Assembly: GCF_038051945.1 (NCBI RefSeq)
Contig: NZ_CP150302.1
Location: 3,038,001 to 3,102,000, forward strand
DNA: 64,000 nt
Source of the DNA: Paenibacillus sp. FSL H3-0469
Lineage (GTDB): Bacteria; Bacillota; Bacilli; Paenibacillales; Paenibacillaceae
Reading direction: 5' to 3'
Below are positions 62,358 to 64,000 of this stretch, piece by piece (within the stretch, counting starts at the first letter, position 1; each line of letters starts with the position of its first letter). The translations under genes were made by a program, and so were the position numbers. Under the pieces are notes generated by a model. That model was not told the DNA's origin. It worked only from the letters and a program-made list of their open reading frames with translations, and ran no database searches.

Positions 62358-62756
62358 AATTACAACCTCCTTAGAATTCACTGTATTGGAATCAAGCAGC
62401 CTTCTGGCTGTGTGTAATGAAATCAAAGCCTTGCGCGGGAAAAGAATGAGTATGATGTATATCATTTTCATTGGCTCTTGAAATCAGTATACTCCACTAT
62501 TCTTCTGCCCTCAAGTCGCAAACTCTCCGCTGATATGCAATTTATACCGGAAGTCCTACGGTTTCTGGCGGTTGCTCCCCCTCAAGTAGAGGTTTATAAT
62601 AAGAAAAGCGATAACCAAGAGTATTTTCAAAAAAATTCGAAAAATTGTCACGGGGGTTGCAGTTAACCTCTATTTATAATGCCGGCTGTTGCCGGATATT
62701 CTCAGGTACACGATTATGCGATGCAACCGCCTCGCCAACCTTCAGGAGGAACTTAT

Positions 62757-63863
62757 ATGTCTACCCTAATTACACCCCACACGGATGCCCGGATGGCGAA
62801 CATCATTGAGAAGGTTCGCGGCGGAGAACGATTGAATTTGGAAGATGGCGTTTATTTATATGAGAGTAACGATCTCTTAACGATCGGACAGCTGGCCAAT
62901 GAGGTCAATCTGCGAAAGAACGGGAATAAAGTCTATTTTATCGAGAACATGAGTCTATATTTCACCAATGTCTGCGAATCCCGCTGTGCCTTCTGCAATT
63001 TCCGCAAGGATGAAGGCGAGGAAGGGGCCTACACCCTCTCCGGCCAGGAGATGGTGGAGTATGTGAAGCAGCATATTCATCCCGGCGTGCGTGAGTTCCA
63101 TATTGTAGGCGGCCATAATGATAATGTGCCCTTCCAGTACTACGTTGATTCGCTGCGGGCCCTGAACGAGCATTTCCCCGAGGTGACTCTCAAGGCCTAT
63201 ACAGCGGCAGAGATCGATTTCTTCACCCGTATCAGCGGACTCAGTATCCGTGAGGTGCTGGAGCAGCTGCGCGCTGCCGGACTGAAGACCCTTACCGGAG
63301 GAGGGGCAGAGATTCTGTCTGACCATTACCGCAAAAAAATGCGCGTCGATAAAGCCAATGTCGAGGAATATCTCGAGGTGCACCGCACCGCCCATCACCT
63401 TGGCATGAAGACCCATACCACGATGCTGTACGGGTCGATTGAGTCCCGTGAGGACCGCATCCGCCATATGCTGCAAATTCGTGACCTGCAGGACGAGACC
63501 GGCGGCTTCATGGTATTCATTCCGCTGTCCATGCAGCCCAAGAATAAGAATGCCGGCATTATGCGCCGCAACTCCGCGAATGAGGATCTGAAGACCATTG
63601 CGGTCAGCCGCCTGATGCTGGACAATTTCGATCATATCAAGGCTTACTTCATTAATATCGGACCCCAGCTGACCCAGGTTGCCCTGAACTTCGGCGCTTC
63701 CGATGTGCACGGAACGATCCTGAAGGAACGAATCAGCCATGCTGCCGGCGCGCTGACACCGGAAGGGCTGACCCGCGATGAGCTGATCTGGCTCGTGAAG
63801 GGTGCGGGACGGATTCCTGTAGAACGGGATACCTTCTATAACGAGATCAAGGTATACGAATAA
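62757..63863 (+). CDS. mqnE: Aminofutalosine synthase (radical SAM)
   Basis: A 368-residue radical SAM enzyme of the futalosine menaquinone pathway; it joins the product of MqnA, a 3-carboxyvinyl-oxybenzoate, to SAM to give aminofutalosine. The 4Fe-4S motif is CESRCAFC (CxxxCxxC, about 71-78) in a TNVCESRCAFCNFRKDEG block. EFHIVGGHNDNVPFQYY and LTGGGAEILSD are further family blocks. TTCAGGAGG lies 9 bases before ATG 62757; a 26-residue longer frame is less likely. The following gene is on the same strand and begins 78 bases on. Confidence 0.92.
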   Translation: MSTLITPHTDARMANIIEKVRGGERLNLEDGVYLYESNDLLTIGQLANEVNLRKNGNKVYFIENMSLYFTNVCESRCAFCNFRKDEGEEGAYTLSGQEMVEYVKQHIHPGVREFHIVGGHNDNVPFQYYVDSLRALNEHFPEVTLKAYTAAEIDFFTRISGLSIREVLEQLRAAGLKTLTGGGAEILSDHYRKKMRVDKANVEEYLEVHRTAHHLGMKTHTTMLYGSIESREDRIRHMLQIRDLQDETGGFMVFIPLSMQPKNKNAGIMRRNSANEDLKTIAVSRLMLDNFDHIKAYFINIGPQLTQVALNFGASDVHGTILKERISHAAGALTPEGLTRDELIWLVKGAGRIPVERDTFYNEIKVYE

Positions 63864-63941
63864 GAACAGAACAAGCTTACCTCAGCCAGTGAACGCAGAA
63901 CGGCCTTGTCCATTACGTACCCGAAAGGAAGATCAGTTCGC

Positions 63942-64000
63942 ATGAGAACCTTACTTGTCCTGGGCGGCGGCTACGGCGGTCTTGCCCTCATTCAGCAGCT
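63942..64000 (+). CDS. NAD(P)/FAD oxidoreductase, partial (NDH-2-like)
   Basis: Only 19 codons are inside the window: MRTLLVLGGGYGGLALIQQ. This is a dinucleotide-binding motif (GGGYGG) typical of type II NADH dehydrogenases and related flavoproteins. AAAGGAAG lies upstream of ATG. Probably co-transcribed with mqnE. The remainder is beyond the window edge. Confidence 0.65.
   Translation, partial: MRTLLVLGGGYGGLALIQQ

Overview
The window looks like a chromosomal segment of a Paenibacillus-type Gram-positive endospore former. The evidence is gene content. It encodes a one-anchor succinate dehydrogenase (sdhCAB), Firmicutes-only primosome genes dnaB and dnaI, the sporulation checkpoint gene sda, a YheC/D spore-coat ATP-grasp protein, HemQ and KtrAB. 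It also carries several YesM/YesN-type sensors, large secreted carbohydrate-active enzymes, an S-layer-homology protein, and strong AGGAGG ribosome binding sites almost everywhere. The species cannot be fixed from the sequence alone.

Layout. 0-6 kb: DUF3891 gene, sdhCAB and a divergent LysR regulator; their shared intergenic region holds a Fur-like box and palindromes. 6-12.6 kb: a sugar ABC importer (two permeases, lipoprotein) with a membrane-bound AraC-type regulator that has a perfect 14/14 cre match just upstream. 12.7-16.8 kb: KtrAB potassium uptake and a CPBP membrane protease. 16.8-26.6 kb: a four-gene operon GH81 beta-1,3-glucanase - solute-binding lipoprotein - YesN - YesM. 26.9-30.5 kb: uvrC (with an unusual insertion), trxA, a GNAT gene and a 53-residue membrane peptide. 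30.7-32.1 kb: GH43+CBM6 enzyme. 32.1-34.7 kb: dnaB-dnaI. 34.9-42.1 kb: yuiB, hemQ, a holin-like toxin locus interrupted by a group II intron, a type II NADH dehydrogenase and YumC. 42.2-43.8 kb: sda with a DnaA-box cluster, YheC/D and a small membrane protein. 44-52.4 kb: O-antigen-ligase/TPR membrane protein and a 1744-residue S-layer pectate lyase. 52.4-52.7 kb: five 51-bp tandem repeats. 52.7-61 kb: GNAT, DinB, then an eight-gene operon gntR-M20-metN-metI-UroD-like methyltransferase-metQ-proC paralogue-VOC. 61.2-64 kb: an AT-rich orphan, an IscA-type protein, mqnE and the start of another flavin oxidoreductase.

How it fits together. One theme is respiration: SDH, two NDH-2-like enzymes, YumC, HemQ and futalosine-pathway MqnE. 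The other is plant or fungal polysaccharide use: GH81, GH43, PL9, sugar importer and cre-like sites.

The most unusual parts are: (1) the MetNIQ operon with a zinc-type (HxC-x75-C) methyltransferase and a divergent ProC, a candidate for an undescribed amino-acid salvage route; (2) the group II intron that splits a type I toxin locus directly behind a terminator hairpin; (3) a 51-bp repeat with an AGGGATTTATCCCT core that occurs at two loci 42 kb apart; and (4) the GH81 operon, whose binding protein has sensors but no permeases. All functional calls come from reading translated sequence and motifs. No database search was run.
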